Shown: positions 14,331-14,399 of the stretch, one piece after another | Numbering within the stretch: position 1 is the first letter of the stretch | Layout: each line of letters begins with the position of its first letter | Source: JAJXWB01 sp047971685 | Lineage (GTDB): Bacteria > Pseudomonadota > Alphaproteobacteria > Rhizobiales > Beijerinckiaceae | DNA length: 14,399 bases | Reading direction: 5' to 3' | Assembly: GCA_047971685.1 (NCBI GenBank) | Contig: JBKDZW010000032.1 | Coordinates: 1 to 14,399 of the forward strand | The notes under the pieces: model-generated | Database searches by the model: none | What the model was told of the DNA's origin: nothing | What the model saw: only the letters and a program-made list of their open reading frames with translations | Made by a program: the position numbers and the translations under genes

Positions 14331-14399
14331 ATGAAGACACCCAAGCCGAAGAAGGCCGCCGCCACGAAGAAGGCGGCGGGCAAGACGAGCGTTTCCCCG
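14331..14399 (+). CDS. Start of an unidentified Lys/Ala-rich protein (partial)
   Basis: An ATG at 14331 opens a frame of 23 codons that runs off the window edge, coding MKTPKPKKAAATKKAAGKT followed by SVSP. Seven codons in the stretch from residue 5 to 18 are Lys and the rest mostly Ala, a histone-H1-like or disordered basic leader that occurs at the N-termini of many unrelated bacterial proteins. The ribosome site is weak (GAG about five bases upstream). It is divergent from dctA, with 219 bp between the starts. The visible part is too short to name a family, and the start could lie upstream because the frame remains open. Confidence 0.45.
   Translation, partial: MKTPKPKKAAATKKAAGKTSVSP

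Overview
The window is a GC-rich stretch (roughly 60-65% by eye) of what looks like an ordinary alphaproteobacterial chromosome, most likely Hyphomicrobiales (Rhizobiales). The pointers are a glnB-glnA pair behind a sigma-54 promoter, an alphaproteobacterial LexA box (GTTC-N7-GTTC) next to ssb, a homologue of the ETF-beta lysine methyltransferase known from Agrobacterium, and a palindromic dispersed repeat of a type I remember from rhizobial and methanotroph genomes. Genus cannot be settled from the sequence; a Methylocystaceae/Beijerinckiaceae-like organism is a guess.

Layout. 1-215: end of a rhodanese-type sulfurtransferase (sseA-like) and its terminator. 216-1426: repeat-rich intergenic DNA around a Gly-rich secreted Cys protein on the minus strand. 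1427-3224: glnB-glnA, with a sigma-54 promoter at 1336-1351 and a terminator after glnA. 3360-3521: a probable 53-aa membrane peptide on the minus strand. 3603-5920: two overlapping GT4 glycosyltransferases (minus). 6034-8082: topoisomerase IV subunit B (parE). 8243-8494: an 83-aa single-pass membrane protein. 8495-9190: an alpha/beta hydrolase (minus) whose stop codon touches that of the preceding gene. 9212-9315: a palindromic repeat. 9345-9980: ETF-beta-type lysine methyltransferase (minus). 10301-11968: RhlE-like DEAD-box RNA helicase. 12111-12611: ssb (minus). 12789-14111: dctA dicarboxylate transporter (minus). 14331-14399: start of an unidentified Lys/Ala-rich protein.

How the genes relate. 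The only clear functional unit is nitrogen control: PII and glutamine synthetase I, both carrying their covalent-modification tyrosines, transcribed from an Ntr-type promoter. The two glycosyltransferases form a small translationally linked operon of unknown sugar target. The dctA terminator is followed, 3 bp later, by the SOS box upstream of ssb, so one gene's end abuts the next one's control region. The rest are housekeeping genes that appear to be independently transcribed.

I found no mobile element, CRISPR array, tRNA or rRNA, and no convincing new multi-gene system. The more unusual material is small: two unannotated-looking membrane peptides, a Gly-rich secreted protein, several hairpins and palindromes, and a recurring pattern of short tandem duplications (15-19 bp unit) in five or six intergenic spots, which may reflect a genome-wide tendency to short slippage duplications.
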